This document shows, piece by piece, positions 16,202 through 24,576 of a DNA stretch of 43,972 nucleotides. Under the pieces are notes generated by a model. The model saw only the letters and a program-made list of their open reading frames with translations. It was not told the DNA's origin and searched no databases. A program made the translations under genes and the position numbers. The stretch spans positions 1 through 43,972 of the forward strand of contig DDTJ01000105.1 in the NCBI GenBank assembly GCA_002344525.1, written 5' to 3'. Positions within the stretch are counted from its first letter, which is position 1. Each line of letters opens with the position of its first letter. Origin of the DNA: Akkermansiaceae bacterium UBA2367 (lineage in GTDB: Bacteria; Verrucomicrobiota; Verrucomicrobiia; Verrucomicrobiales; DEV007).

Positions 16202-17002
16202 ATGGATGCCGAATTGATCTTCCTTTCCCTTCTCGTCATCGCGATCAACGTGGTCTCGACGCTCTCCTACGCTGTCCGCATCGCAGGAGTGCGGACGGGC
16301 CGGATCGCTTTCGCCCTCTCGCTCTTCAACCTGCTCGTTCTCTTCTCCCGCAGCTCGAACGCGATCCTCGCCCCGCTGCTTTCAAAGCGCACGGAGGAGG
16401 CGATCAACGCGGCGACCACGCCGGACCCCGGCGATTTCCGCGTCCTTCTCCTCGCGGCCGCCGTCGGGACGGTGATCGGCGGGCTGCTCATCCCGACCTT
16501 CCAGCGACTCGTCACCCGGGCGGTGCGGAGCTTCGACCAGCGCCCTTCGATGGCGCGGCTGCTGCTCACCGCGGCGAATCCGAGGAACTGGTGGTTCGCG
16601 GCGCAGGATGTCGCGATCCCGAACCCGAGGAACATGGCGTTTTTCGGGGCGACCCGCCGCCTGCCGTGGCTGGTCTTCGCGCTGAATATCGGCGGGACCG
16701 CGATGATCACTTGCGGGGTCTTTGCCTCGCTCTACGCGGGCTATCTGGTGCCCGAGCTGCGCCTCACCGCCGGGAATCTGTCGGCGCTGGTGAATTTCAT
16801 CGGCACGATCCTCATGTTCGCCTTGGTGGACCCGCATTTCTCCTACCTCTCGGACAAGGTGGTCTCGGGCGAGGCGAGCCAGAGCTATTTCCGGGCCGTG
16901 GTCATCGGGATGGCGGGAAGCCGCTTTTTCGGCTGCCTCCTCGCCCAAGCCATCCTCGTGCCGGGGGCTTGGGTGATCGCGAAGGCGGCGGCGTGGATTT
17001 GA
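16202..17002 (+). CDS. amj: Amj-family lipid II flippase (DUF2837)
   Basis: 266 residues, all-helical membrane protein with about six to seven segments. The N-terminus (FLSLLVIAINVVSTLSYAVRIAGVRTGRIAFALSLFNLLVLFSRSSNAILAPLL) is the signature of the Amj (YdaH) family. In Bacillus subtilis, Amj is the alternate lipid II flippase that can replace MurJ in peptidoglycan synthesis. The ATG at 16202 (MDAELIF) matches family N-termini; the frame is open to 16124, but that extension is not membrane-like. Transcribed divergently from sbp. Whether it is a back-up or the main flippase cannot be judged from this window. Confidence 0.85.
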   Translation: MDAELIFLSLLVIAINVVSTLSYAVRIAGVRTGRIAFALSLFNLLVLFSRSSNAILAPLLSKRTEEAINAATTPDPGDFRVLLLAAAVGTVIGGLLIPTFQRLVTRAVRSFDQRPSMARLLLTAANPRNWWFAAQDVAIPNPRNMAFFGATRRLPWLVFALNIGGTAMITCGVFASLYAGYLVPELRLTAGNLSALVNFIGTILMFALVDPHFSYLSDKVVSGEASQSYFRAVVIGMAGSRFFGCLLAQAILVPGAWVIAKAAAWI

Positions 17003-17046
17003 AGGGGATTCTTTTCCCGTCGGCGATGGTGGAAACTTCCTCCTCC

Positions 17047-17140
17047 ATTCGTGGCCATTCGCGTTTCATTCGCGGTGATTCGCGTTCCCCATTTTTTTGA
17101 GACGCGAATGGCCGCGAATCTCCGCGAATTTTCGCTAATC
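17047..17140. repeat. Dispersed repeat, 'ACGAATGGACACGAAT' family, copy 2
   Basis: ATTCGTGGCCATTCGCG and ATTCGCGGTGATTCGCG are followed after CCCCATTTTTTTG by ACGCGAATGGCCGCGAAT and GCGAATTTTCGC. This is an imperfect inverted repeat related to 2020-2095 and 19190-19285. It fills the gap between the convergent amj and aldolase genes. Confidence 0.65.
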
Positions 17141-17162
17141 TGATCCAGCGGGAGGAATCTCC

Positions 17163-19124
17163 TCAAATCACCCGGTCGTTCCCTCCATCGACCGGCACCT
17201 GCGCACCGGTCGTCTTGCCGAAGAGGGGGCTGGCCATGGCCGCGACCATGTTGCCGACGTCGCGCGACTTGATCTCGGTCTTGAGGAGGTTGCGGGTCTT
17301 GTATTCCTCGACGGTCATGCCGTAGCGCTCGGCGGAGCGTTTCAGGTTCTCGGGCGTCCAGAGCTTCGTGTCGAAGACGGCGTCGGGATGGATGATGTTG
17401 CAGCGCACGCCGAAGGGGGCCAGCTCCAGCGCGGCGACGCGGCAGAGCTGGGTCAGCCCGGCCTTGGCGCAGGAGTAGCTCGCCGCGCCCGCGCCGGGGG
17501 CGTTCACGTTGCGCGAACCGACGAGGACGATGGCGGGGTCGAGGCCCTGCTTGAGGTAGGGGATGGTGTATTTCAGCAGCTTCTGGTGGCTCGTCAGGTT
17601 CACGGCCATGGACTTGTCCCAGTTCGACTGCTCGAGGTCATCGAGGTAGGCCCCGGCGGTGAAAATGCCCGCGTTGCTCACGAGAATGTCGATCCCGCCG
17701 AACTGGCGGACGACGTTTTCGACGGCCTCCTTCACCTTCGCGTCGTCGGTGAGGTTGGCGACGACGCCGATCCCGCCGAGGCTTTCCATCTGCGGGACGA
17801 TTTCGGGGCTGAGGTCGATGCCGACGACCTTCGCGCCTTGCTTGGCGAGTGATTCGGCGCAGGCGAAGCCGATCCCGGCGGCGGACCCTGTCACGATGGC
17901 GACCTTACCCTGATGGGTCGGGGCGGAGCCGCCTTTTTTCAGCTTGGCTTGCTCTAACTCCCAATACTCGATCTCGAAGAGCTTCGCGGCGGGCAGGGGC
18001 TTCCAGCCTCCGGCGAAGGCGGATTCGGTCAATTGAATGGTGCGCCAAGTGTGGGTCGCGATGTCGCGGATCACGGCGGCCTCGGTCTCGGTCGCGCCGA
18101 AGCTGATCACGCCATGGCCCGGCCAGACGGCCCAGCGCGGGTCGGGCGGGAGCAGGGTTTCGCCTTTCGCATTGGCCTCGAAATAGGCGCGGTAGTCGTC
18201 GGCGAATTTCGCGAGGGACTTCCCGGAATCGGCACCGATCACCGCGGGGACGCGCTTCGTGCGGATGGTGTGGTCGGGGGTGAGGGGGCCTCGGGTGGCG
18301 AGCTTGGCGACATCGGCGCGGCTGGAGAAACCGGCGGCCTCGGGGGAGGCGTCGAGCGAGGCGATCACGGGAACTCCGCGCAGCTTCGAGACACCACGAC
18401 GGATCGCGGCGAGGGCGAGGAGGTCGTCTTTGGCCTTGGCCTTCGGCAAGGCGAAGGATTTCCCGAGGCGCGAGGCGAGGAGCTTCTCCGCCTCGGTGAC
18501 GAGGCGAATCATCAGTTCGTAGCTCTCCCGCGCGTCGTCGTGCATCGTGAAGATGCCGTGGTTCATCAGGATGAGCCCTTCCAGCGTCCGCGCATCGACT
18601 TTGGCGAGGGCCTTGGCGAGGTCGAAGCCGGGCATGACGTAGGGGATGATGGCGACGCGGTCGCCGTAGAGATCCTCGACGACTTTGCGGCCTTCCTTGT
18701 GGTTCGTGATCGCGACGATGGCGTTCGCGTGGGTGTGGTCCACGTAGGTCTGCGGGATGATGGCGTGGAGGATGGCCTCGATGCTCGGGTTCGGCGCGCC
18801 GGGGTCGAGCATGGCGGCGCGCTGCTGCTTCACCATCTCGGCGTCGGAGAGGCGGTCGAGCTTGGACATTTTCAAGAGCGCCTCCATCCGCACCGGAGCG
18901 AAGCCCGCCGCCTCGATGGTGGCGAGATCCCAACCGGAGCCTTTCACATGGATGACCTCGACGGGATCGCCGAAGAAATCGATCTCCGCCGCTTTCACCG
19001 AGGTGTTGCCGCCGCCGTGCAGGACGAGTTCGGGATTCGCCCCGAGGAGGCGCGAGGTGTAGACGCGTTTGTCGAGCGGGGTTCGGTAGTTCCGGGCTTC
19101 GGTGTCGGACCAGAGGGATTTCAT
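17163..19124 (-). CDS. Bifunctional class II aldolase / short-chain dehydrogenase (rhamnulose-1-phosphate aldolase type)
   Basis: 653 residues. The N-terminal domain (about 1-400) is a class II aldolase/adducin fold with GGGNTSVK, zinc ligands in YVDHTHANAIVAI, and LMNHGIFTMHDDA. The C-terminal domain (about 425-653) is an SDR oxidoreductase with the nucleotide motif TGSAAGIGFA, NAG (SNAGIF) and the catalytic Tyr-x3-Lys (YSCAK). The fusion is known as the RhaD/YuxG-type protein. It cleaves rhamnulose-1-phosphate or a similar sugar phosphate to lactaldehyde and oxidises the product. No other rhamnose or fucose genes are adjacent, so the exact substrate is inferred. The ATG at 19124 gives the family N-terminus MKSLWSDTEARNY. 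Confidence 0.88.
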   Translation of the reverse strand: MKSLWSDTEARNYRTPLDKRVYTSRLLGANPELVLHGGGNTSVKAAEIDFFGDPVEVIHVKGSGWDLATIEAAGFAPVRMEALLKMSKLDRLSDAEMVKQQRAAMLDPGAPNPSIEAILHAIIPQTYVDHTHANAIVAITNHKEGRKVVEDLYGDRVAIIPYVMPGFDLAKALAKVDARTLEGLILMNHGIFTMHDDARESYELMIRLVTEAEKLLASRLGKSFALPKAKAKDDLLALAAIRRGVSKLRGVPVIASLDASPEAAGFSSRADVAKLATRGPLTPDHTIRTKRVPAVIGADSGKSLAKFADDYRAYFEANAKGETLLPPDPRWAVWPGHGVISFGATETEAAVIRDIATHTWRTIQLTESAFAGGWKPLPAAKLFEIEYWELEQAKLKKGGSAPTHQGKVAIVTGSAAGIGFACAESLAKQGAKVVGIDLSPEIVPQMESLGGIGVVANLTDDAKVKEAVENVVRQFGGIDILVSNAGIFTAGAYLDDLEQSNWDKSMAVNLTSHQKLLKYTIPYLKQGLDPAIVLVGSRNVNAPGAGAASYSCAKAGLTQLCRVAALELAPFGVRCNIIHPDAVFDTKLWTPENLKRSAERYGMTVEEYKTRNLLKTEIKSRDVGNMVAAMASPLFGKTTGAQVPVDGGNDRVI

Positions 19125-19189
19125 TTTGGGAGCCTTTAGCGGGCGGTGATTTGGCTGTTTAACTCTTCTGCTCTTGTATTCCACGAAGG

Positions 19190-19285
19190 AAAAAACCACG
19201 GATGAACACAGATGGACACGGATTTACTGGCGTACAATTGCCCTCGATTCGTGAAAATTGGTGTCCATTCGTGGTCAAAATCCAG
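19190..19285. repeat. Dispersed repeat, 'ACGAATGGACACGAAT' family, copy 3
   Basis: AACCACGGATGAACACAGAT and GGACACGGATTTA are followed by GATTCGTGAAAATTGGTGTC and CATTCGTGGTCAAAATC, an interrupted inverted repeat. The segment TTGGTGTCCATTCGTGGTCA is identical to the one near 2070-2090. Confidence 0.65.
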
Positions 19286-19307
19286 ATCCAGCCAAGCTCT
19301 TAGCTCT

Positions 19308-19760
19308 TCAACCGTAGACCTTGCCGGGATCGTAGGATGGTTCGGCAATTTCTTGGCCCAAGGCTACGGGGTTGCCGGGTTCCTGTATATTCCGGTAAAA
19401 GCAGGATCGGTATCCGGCATGGCAGCAGCCGGGGCCGTGCTGGTGGACCTTGAGGACGAGGGCATCTTGGTCGCAGTCGGTGAGGATCTTGCTGACGACT
19501 TGGGTGTGGCCCGAGGTCGCGCCTTTGTGCCAGAGCTGCTTCCGGCTGCGGGAGTAGTAGACCGCCTCGCCGAGTTCGAGGGTCTGGCGCAGCGACTCCT
19601 CGTTCATGTAGGCGACCATGAGGACCTCGTTCGTGGTCTCGTCCTGCGCCACGGCGACGATGAGGCCGTGCTCGTCGAATTTCGGGGCGAAGACGAGGCC
19701 GGTTTCGACGGCGGCGCGATCCTCTCGCGAGCCGAAGGCGATTTCAGTTGAAGTGGACAT
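19308..19760 (-). CDS. hisI: Phosphoribosyl-AMP cyclohydrolase
   Basis: 150 residues, the length of stand-alone HisI, which hydrolyses the purine ring of PR-AMP in histidine synthesis. Conserved elements are VAYMNEESLRQTLELGEAVYYSRSRKQLWHKGATSGHTQ, TDCDQDALVLKV and the metal-binding CCHAGYRSCFYR. No HisE domain is fused. The gene is isolated from other his genes. The ATG at 19760 (MSTSTEIAFG) is the plausible start. It is divergent from tmk, with 76 bases between the start codons. Confidence 0.93.
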   Translation of the reverse strand: MSTSTEIAFGSREDRAAVETGLVFAPKFDEHGLIVAVAQDETTNEVLMVAYMNEESLRQTLELGEAVYYSRSRKQLWHKGATSGHTQVVSKILTDCDQDALVLKVHQHGPGCCHAGYRSCFYRNIQEPGNPVALGQEIAEPSYDPGKVYG

Positions 19761-19836
19761 GGGAAGGGTGTTTCAAGAGGGAGGTCCGGCCTTTCCCGAA
19801 TCGGATGCGAAGCGGGGACCGGACGGGCATTCTTCA

Positions 19837-20496
19837 ATGGAAACCACCAGCTTGCAACGCGGGAAATTCATCTCCTTCGAGGGGTCGGAGGGCTGCGGCA
19901 AATCGACGCAGATCCGGCGCTTCGTCGATTGGCTTCGCGCGGGCGGGCGCGAGGTGCTCGTGACGCGCGAGCCGGGCGGCACGGTCGTGGGGGAGAAAAT
20001 CCGCCATCTCCTCCAGCACGATCCCGAGGCGGAGGCGCTGACGCCGGAGGGCGAGCTGCTCCTCTTCGCCGCGAGCCGCGCCCAGCTCGTGCGCGAGATC
20101 GTCCTGCCCGCCCTCGCGGCGGGGATCTGGGTCGTGGCGGACCGCTTCCTCGACTCGACCACGGTCTACCAAGGCGTCGGGCGCGGTCTCGATCCTGTGG
20201 CGGTGCGACAGATCAACGAGTTCGCCGTGGGCGCGGCGGTCCCCGACCTCACCTTCCTCCTCGATCTTGACGCCTCCACCGGCCACGCCCGCGCCCTCGC
20301 CGCGAGCGGGGGGCAACACGACCGCATGGAGTCGCAACCTCTCGCCTTTTTCGAAACGGTGCGTCGGGGCTATCTCGACCTCGCCCGAGCCGAGCCGGAG
20401 CGCATCGCCGTGGTCGACGCCTCCGCCGGGGTGGAGGAGGTCTTCGCCTCGATCCTTCGCGTCTTCGAATCCCGTTTCGCCGTCCCCGCCGCATGA
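19837..20496 (+). CDS. tmk: Thymidylate kinase
   Basis: 219 residues. The P-loop FEGSEGCGKST, the DR(F/Y) motif ADRFLDSTTVYQGVGRGL and the LID region (SGGQHDRMESQPLAFFETVRRGYLDLA) identify dTMP kinase, which makes dTDP for DNA synthesis. The ATG at 19837 (METTSLQRGKFISFEG) places the P-loop at the usual distance; the frame is open further upstream only as antisense of hisI. The stop overlaps the next start (ATGA at 20493), the common tmk-holB pairing. Confidence 0.93.
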   Translation: METTSLQRGKFISFEGSEGCGKSTQIRRFVDWLRAGGREVLVTREPGGTVVGEKIRHLLQHDPEAEALTPEGELLLFAASRAQLVREIVLPALAAGIWVVADRFLDSTTVYQGVGRGLDPVAVRQINEFAVGAAVPDLTFLLDLDASTGHARALAASGGQHDRMESQPLAFFETVRRGYLDLARAEPERIAVVDASAGVEEVFASILRVFESRFAVPAA

Positions 20497-21476
20497 GCTT
20501 CCGCTACGAACGCGCTCTCGAACTGATCGAGTTGGCCGGTGAGAAAGGCCGCCTCGCCCACGCCTATCTCATCGCCGGGCCGCCCGGCAGCGGCAAGGAG
20601 CGCCTCGCCACGCGCATGGTCGAAATGGCCAATCCGGGAGGGCGGCTCGTGCCGGCGGAGAGCCTCGACGAATTGCGCTCGGGCTTCGTCACCGTGGTCG
20701 CGCCCGAGTCGAAGTCGCGCCGCATCCCGGTCGATGCGATCCGGGCCTTGGAGCACACCTTGCAGATGGCCGCCCCGGCGGGCCTGACGAAATTCGCCAT
20801 CATCCGCGACGCGGATTGCATGGGCGACGCGGCGAGCAACGCCTTCCTCAAGACGCTGGAGGAGCCGCCTCCGTCGAGCCGCGTCCTCCTGCTCAGTTCG
20901 CGGCCCGAGATGCTGCTGGAAACGATCCTCTCGCGCTGCATCCGCGTGCCTCTCGCGGGCCGCGTCGTGCCCGAGACGCCGGGAGAGAGCGTGGACGCCT
21001 TTCTCAAGATCCTCTCCGAGCACGCCCTGAAGCGGGGCCGGGGCCTCTCCGGGGCGCTGCGGCTGATGCACGCCTTCTCCACCCTGCTCAAGGCCGAGAA
21101 GGAGGCCGTGGAAAAGGCCAACGAGGAGGCCGAGCGGGCCGAGGTCGCCCAATATAAGAACAAGACCGACGGCTCCTACCTCAAGCAGCGCGAGGACTAC
21201 TGGGCGGCGGTGGGCGTCTCGGAATATCTCGACCGGCGCAACCGCATCCTCGAATATCTCGTGATCTGGTTCGGCGACGCCCTGCGCCAGCAGCAGGGGG
21301 CGAAGCACCTCGACCTGCCCGCCTACGCCGAGGCCACCGGGGCGCTGGCTCGCGATTTCCCCCTCGAAGAGTTGATCCGCCGCCTCTCCGCCGTCGAGGA
21401 ACTGCGGACCCACCTCGGCACGAACGTGCATGAGGCGCTAGCGCTGGAGGTGGGCTTTGTGCGGGCGTTTGGGTAG
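20493..21476 (+). CDS. holB: DNA polymerase III delta' subunit
   Basis: 327 residues. The N-terminal AAA+ domain has Walker A (IAGPPGSGKERL), a degenerate Walker B-sensor region (KFAIIRDADCMGDAASNAFLKTLEEPP) and sensor-1/Arg segment (LLLSSRPEMLLETILSRC). This pattern is that of the clamp-loader delta' subunit. It lacks the full zinc-binding cluster of DnaX-type proteins. The C-terminal helical part (EKANEEAERAEVAQYKNKTDGSYLKQREDYW) is charged and less conserved. It overlaps tmk by 4 bases, implying translational coupling. Confidence 0.85.
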   Translation: MSFRYERALELIELAGEKGRLAHAYLIAGPPGSGKERLATRMVEMANPGGRLVPAESLDELRSGFVTVVAPESKSRRIPVDAIRALEHTLQMAAPAGLTKFAIIRDADCMGDAASNAFLKTLEEPPPSSRVLLLSSRPEMLLETILSRCIRVPLAGRVVPETPGESVDAFLKILSEHALKRGRGLSGALRLMHAFSTLLKAEKEAVEKANEEAERAEVAQYKNKTDGSYLKQREDYWAAVGVSEYLDRRNRILEYLVIWFGDALRQQQGAKHLDLPAYAEATGALARDFPLEELIRRLSAVEELRTHLGTNVHEALALEVGFVRAFG

Positions 21477-21480
21477 GGAG

Positions 21481-21524
21481 GGCGCTTCGCGCCGTAAAAG
21501 GTGGGAAGGTGAAAGGTAAAAGGC
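21481..21524. repeat. Dispersed repeat, hairpin + GTAAAAGGTGAAA family, copy 2
   Basis: GGCGC-TTC-GCGCC (21481-21493) is followed by GTAAAAGGTGGGAAGGTGAA and AGGTAAAAGG. It lies between the convergent holB and DUF5069 genes. Confidence 0.7.
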
Positions 21525-21528
21525 AGCG

Positions 21529-21948
21529 CTACGCCTCCTCCGCCTTCTGCAGTTCGACAAACGTCGTGATGTCGTCGCGATCTCCGAAGCCGACGGCTTG
21601 CTTCTCCTCCTCCAGCCCAGCGGTGGCTTCGTCTCGCCAGCCGCGTTTCAGGATGAAAGTGTTCCAGATGTGGATCTGCTCCTCGTTCGGATGGGAACCG
21701 GCCTCGAAGGCCCAAGCGAGAGCCTCTTCGTCGCTGGCTCCGGCCTCGACGCGGGGACGCAGTTCCGCGTAGGAAATGCCGAGGAAGCGGCAGCAGCGCG
21801 CGTCCCACCAGGAGAAGTCGCCTTCGCCGAGCAGGTAGCCTTCGGGCAGCGTTCCCGCTTGGGCGAGGCGGATTTTGTCGAGCATGCGCCCGAAGTGGAC
21901 GAGGCCGCCGACCTTCTCGTCAGCGGAGCGGAGACCGGGGATTTTCAT
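21529..21948 (-). CDS. DUF5069 domain protein
   Basis: 139 residues, soluble, without signal peptide. MKIPGLRSADEKVGGLVHFGRMLDKIRLAQAGTLPEGY followed by DARCCRFLGISYAELRPRV matches the DUF5069 family, frequent in Verrucomicrobia. No biochemical role is known. It starts 16 bases after the stop of the xylonate dehydratase gene on the same strand, so co-transcription is likely. The ATG at 21948 gives the family N-terminus. Confidence 0.8.
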   Translation of the reverse strand: MKIPGLRSADEKVGGLVHFGRMLDKIRLAQAGTLPEGYLLGEGDFSWWDARCCRFLGISYAELRPRVEAGASDEEALAWAFEAGSHPNEEQIHIWNTFILKRGWRDEATAGLEEEKQAVGFGDRDDITTFVELQKAEEA

Positions 21949-21964
21949 GGGAAGGAAAGGGAGT

Positions 21965-23887
21965 TCAGTCGGCGAGCTTTTGCAGGATCGCCTCCACATC
22001 ATACACGCAGCCGCCCCAGGTGCCACCACTGGCGTTCTGCAAGGCCGCCCAGAGGCGGGTGTCGTCGGGCACGTTGGGGAGGCGGTGGAGCTTCTCGTTC
22101 ACGGGGCGGGCGAGGAGTTCGTCGAGGTCGCCGAGGTAGTCCACGCTGCCGGTGAGATTCCGGCAATCGACGCGGACGCGGATAGGGTCGCCGTCGCGCA
22201 CCTTGCCGATGGGGCCTCCGGCCCAAGCCTCGGGCGAAAGGTGGCCGACGCAGGCCCCGGTCGAGACGCCGGAGAAACGCCCGTCGGTGACGAGGGCGAC
22301 GTGCTTGCCCCAGGGGAGATGCTTCAAGGCGATGGTGAGCTGCGCGGTCTCGGGCATGCCGCAGCCGATGGGGCCGAGACCGATGAGGACCATCACGTCG
22401 CCTTCCCGGATGCGGTCCGGTCCGGTCGATTTCACGGCGGCGATGGCGGAGGGCTCGGAGGCGAAGACGCGCGCCGGCCCCTCGTGCAGGTAGATGCCGT
22501 TTTCATCGACGAGGCCGGGGTCGATGGCGGTGGATTTGATGACCGACCCGTCGGGGGTGAGGTTGCCGCCGGGAAAGGTCACGGTCGAGGTGAGCCCGCG
22601 CGAGGCGGCGACCTCGGGCGACATGATGACATCGCCGGGATCGATGCCGTCGAGCTGTGTCAGCTTCTCGCGGAGGCGGTGGCGGCGCTCGGAATGCTCC
22701 CACCAGTCGAGGATTTCCCCGAGGGTCTTGCCCGAGACGGTGAGGGCGTCGAGCCGCAGCAGCCCGGCCTCGCGGAGGTGCAGCATCACCTCGGGCACGC
22801 CTCCGGCGAGGAAGACCTGCACGGTGGCGTAGTGGCGCGGCCCGTTCGGCAAGGCATCGACGAGACGCGGGACGAGGGCGTTGACGCGACGCCAGTCGTC
22901 CACTGTGGGTCGGCGCAGCCCGGCCTGATGGGCGATGGCGGGCAGGTGCATGATGAGGTTCGTCGATCCACCGAAGGCGGCGTGGACGGCGAGGGCGTTC
23001 TCGATAGCGGCGTCGGTGAGGATGTCCTTGGTCGTGAGTCCGCGCTTTTCCAAAGTGACGACGGCGGCCCCGGAGCGCCGCGCCATGTCGCGCCAGATGT
23101 CCGCGCCGGAGGGCGCGAGGGCGGCGTGGGGGAGGGTCAGGCCGAGGGCCTCGGCGACGACTTGGCTCGTCGCGGCGGTGCCGAGGAACTGGCAACCGCC
23201 TCCGGGCGAGGCGCAGGCTTTGCAGCCCGCCTCGGCCGCGTCGGCGTAGCTCAGAGTGCCTTGGGCGTAGCGTGCTCCGATGGTCTGGATGCGGCCGAGA
23301 TCCTCGTCGGTGTCCTCGCTCAGCAGGGTGACGCCGCCGGGCACGAGCACGGTGGGCAGGTCCTGGACCGAGGCGAGGGCCATCATCATCGCGGGCAGGC
23401 CCTTGTCGCAGGTGGCCACGCCGACGACGCCTTTCCGCGTCGGGTGAGAGCGGATGAGCCGCCGGAAGACGGTGGCCGCGTCGTTGCGGTAGGGGAGGGA
23501 ATCCATCATTCCGTCGGTGCCCTGGGTGCGTCCGTCGCAGGGATCGCTGACGAAACCGGCGAAGGGCACGCCGCCGAGCGCGGTGATCGTTTTCGCGACT
23601 TCCTCCATGAGCAGTCCGACCTCGAAGTGCCCGGTGTGGTAGCCGAGGGCGACGGGGGCGCCATCCGGTTCGCGGATGCCGCCCTGGGTGCTGAGGATGA
23701 GGTAGTCGCCACCCGCGACCTTGTCGGCGGGCCAGCCCATGCCCACGTTCTGCGTCCAGCCGAAGAGATGCCCGCTGGGATGGGTCGCGAGTTGCTCCTT
23801 TGTGAAGGGCAGGACTCCGCTGGGACCGGGGGCTTTGGTGCGGAGGGTGTAGATGGATTCGTCGCCGGAGTCGAGGAGCGGATTCAT
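21965..23887 (-). CDS. YjhG/YagF-family D-xylonate dehydratase
   Basis: 640 residues of the IlvD/Edd dehydratase superfamily. Iron-sulfur and metal-binding segments include SDPCDGRTQG, VATCDKGLPAMMMAL and CASPGGGCQFLGTAAT. Later conserved parts are AFGGSTNLIMHLPAIAHQAG, IGLGPIGCGMPE and VTDGRFSGVSTGACVGHLSPEA. The YjhG/YagF branch, which this resembles over its whole length, dehydrates D-xylonate to 2-keto-3-deoxy-xylonate in pentose-acid catabolism. The ATG at 23887 is directly preceded by a CTCTTACTC-family inverted repeat. It is followed by a DUF5069 gene. No other sugar-acid genes are adjacent. Confidence 0.88.
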   Translation of the reverse strand: MNPLLDSGDESIYTLRTKAPGPSGVLPFTKEQLATHPSGHLFGWTQNVGMGWPADKVAGGDYLILSTQGGIREPDGAPVALGYHTGHFEVGLLMEEVAKTITALGGVPFAGFVSDPCDGRTQGTDGMMDSLPYRNDAATVFRRLIRSHPTRKGVVGVATCDKGLPAMMMALASVQDLPTVLVPGGVTLLSEDTDEDLGRIQTIGARYAQGTLSYADAAEAGCKACASPGGGCQFLGTAATSQVVAEALGLTLPHAALAPSGADIWRDMARRSGAAVVTLEKRGLTTKDILTDAAIENALAVHAAFGGSTNLIMHLPAIAHQAGLRRPTVDDWRRVNALVPRLVDALPNGPRHYATVQVFLAGGVPEVMLHLREAGLLRLDALTVSGKTLGEILDWWEHSERRHRLREKLTQLDGIDPGDVIMSPEVAASRGLTSTVTFPGGNLTPDGSVIKSTAIDPGLVDENGIYLHEGPARVFASEPSAIAAVKSTGPDRIREGDVMVLIGLGPIGCGMPETAQLTIALKHLPWGKHVALVTDGRFSGVSTGACVGHLSPEAWAGGPIGKVRDGDPIRVRVDCRNLTGSVDYLGDLDELLARPVNEKLHRLPNVPDDTRLWAALQNASGGTWGGCVYDVEAILQKLAD

Positions 23888-23892
23888 TGCGC

Positions 23893-24000
23893 AAGCACTC
23901 TTACTCTTTACTCTTGCTCTTACCTCTTACTCAGAGGGCGGAGGATGGGATCGATGAGGAGTATGAGTATGAGTAGGAGTAGGAGGATGAGTAGGAGGAA
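23893..24000. repeat. Dispersed inverted repeat, CTCTTACTC family, copy 2
   Basis: The pyrimidine arm ACTCTTACTCTTTACTCTTG with CTCTTACCTCTTACTC is followed, after a GC-rich centre, by the purine arm GAGGAGTATGAGTATGAGTA with GGAGTAGGAGG. It resembles the element at 338-431 and likewise abuts a start codon. Confidence 0.65.
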
Positions 24001-24010
24001 AGGTGGGGCG

Positions 24011-24046
24011 GCCAAGGGCCGCAGTAAAAGGTGAAAAGGAAAAGGG
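24011..24046. repeat. Dispersed repeat, hairpin + GTAAAAGGTGAAA family, copy 3
   Basis: GGCC-AAG-GGCC is followed by GCAGTAAAAGGTGAAAAGGA and AAAGGG (to 24046). Same organisation as 12718-12760 and 21481-21524. Confidence 0.6.
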
Positions 24047-24344
24047 AAAAAGTCGGAATGTGGCGGAGCTTCTGGAAGGGGGGGGCAGACGCGAACGGTC
24101 GCGAATGGAGGAGGATTTCGCAAGCGCCTCGCCACTTCGGATTTTTCGTTTCCATTCTTGCCATTTTTCCGCATCAGAGACAAGCTCGGTTCGTCCAGAA
24201 TGAACGAGGAACCCGCCGCATGAAGTTTCCACCCTCCCGTTCCGTCTTGGCTGCCCGTCCTGTTTGCCGAATCGGCGCGGTCGGAGAATCGAGCCAAGGA
24301 GGGCGGAACGGGTCCCAAAACCCCGCGCCCCGTTTCGTTTCCCG

Positions 24345-24464
24345 ATGAAAGCCTCGCCCTCGACTCTGATTGCCGTTCTGGCGGTGCTCCTGTTCGTTCT
24401 GTCCCCCATGGCTTCGCATGCCCAAAAGTCGAAGACGGCGGAGCTGAATCGTTTGTTGGCGTAA
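24345..24464 (+). pseudogene. Truncated leader-peptide remnant, possibly of a CHAT/TPR paralogue
   Basis: A 39-residue frame begins with a clean signal peptide (MKASPSTLIAVLAVLLFVLSPMASHAQ) and ends twelve residues later (KSKTAELNRLLA, stop). The last residues resemble the start of the mature region of the downstream CHAT protein (QTAEAELGRLLEI). I read this as the surviving 5' end of a duplicate whose body was lost. A genuine small secreted peptide is the alternative. Confidence 0.4.
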
Positions 24465-24576
24465 GTGGCGACGGGCCGGGAAACACTGAGTTTGGCGGGG
24501 CGATGATGATTTATTGAATACGGAAGCGAGGATTTCTGAAAAGCCTGATTTTTGATTTTTGCCGTCCGATGACCTC

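Larger units (their letters stand above)
23888..24344. other. Repeat-bearing intergenic region
   Basis: No confident gene is seen. 23893-24000 holds a CTCTTACTC-family inverted repeat and 24011-24046 a hairpin + GTAAAAGG repeat. The remainder (24050-24344) is of mixed composition; short frames there show no recognisable protein. The promoter for the xylonate dehydratase must overlap the repeat. Confidence 0.45.
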
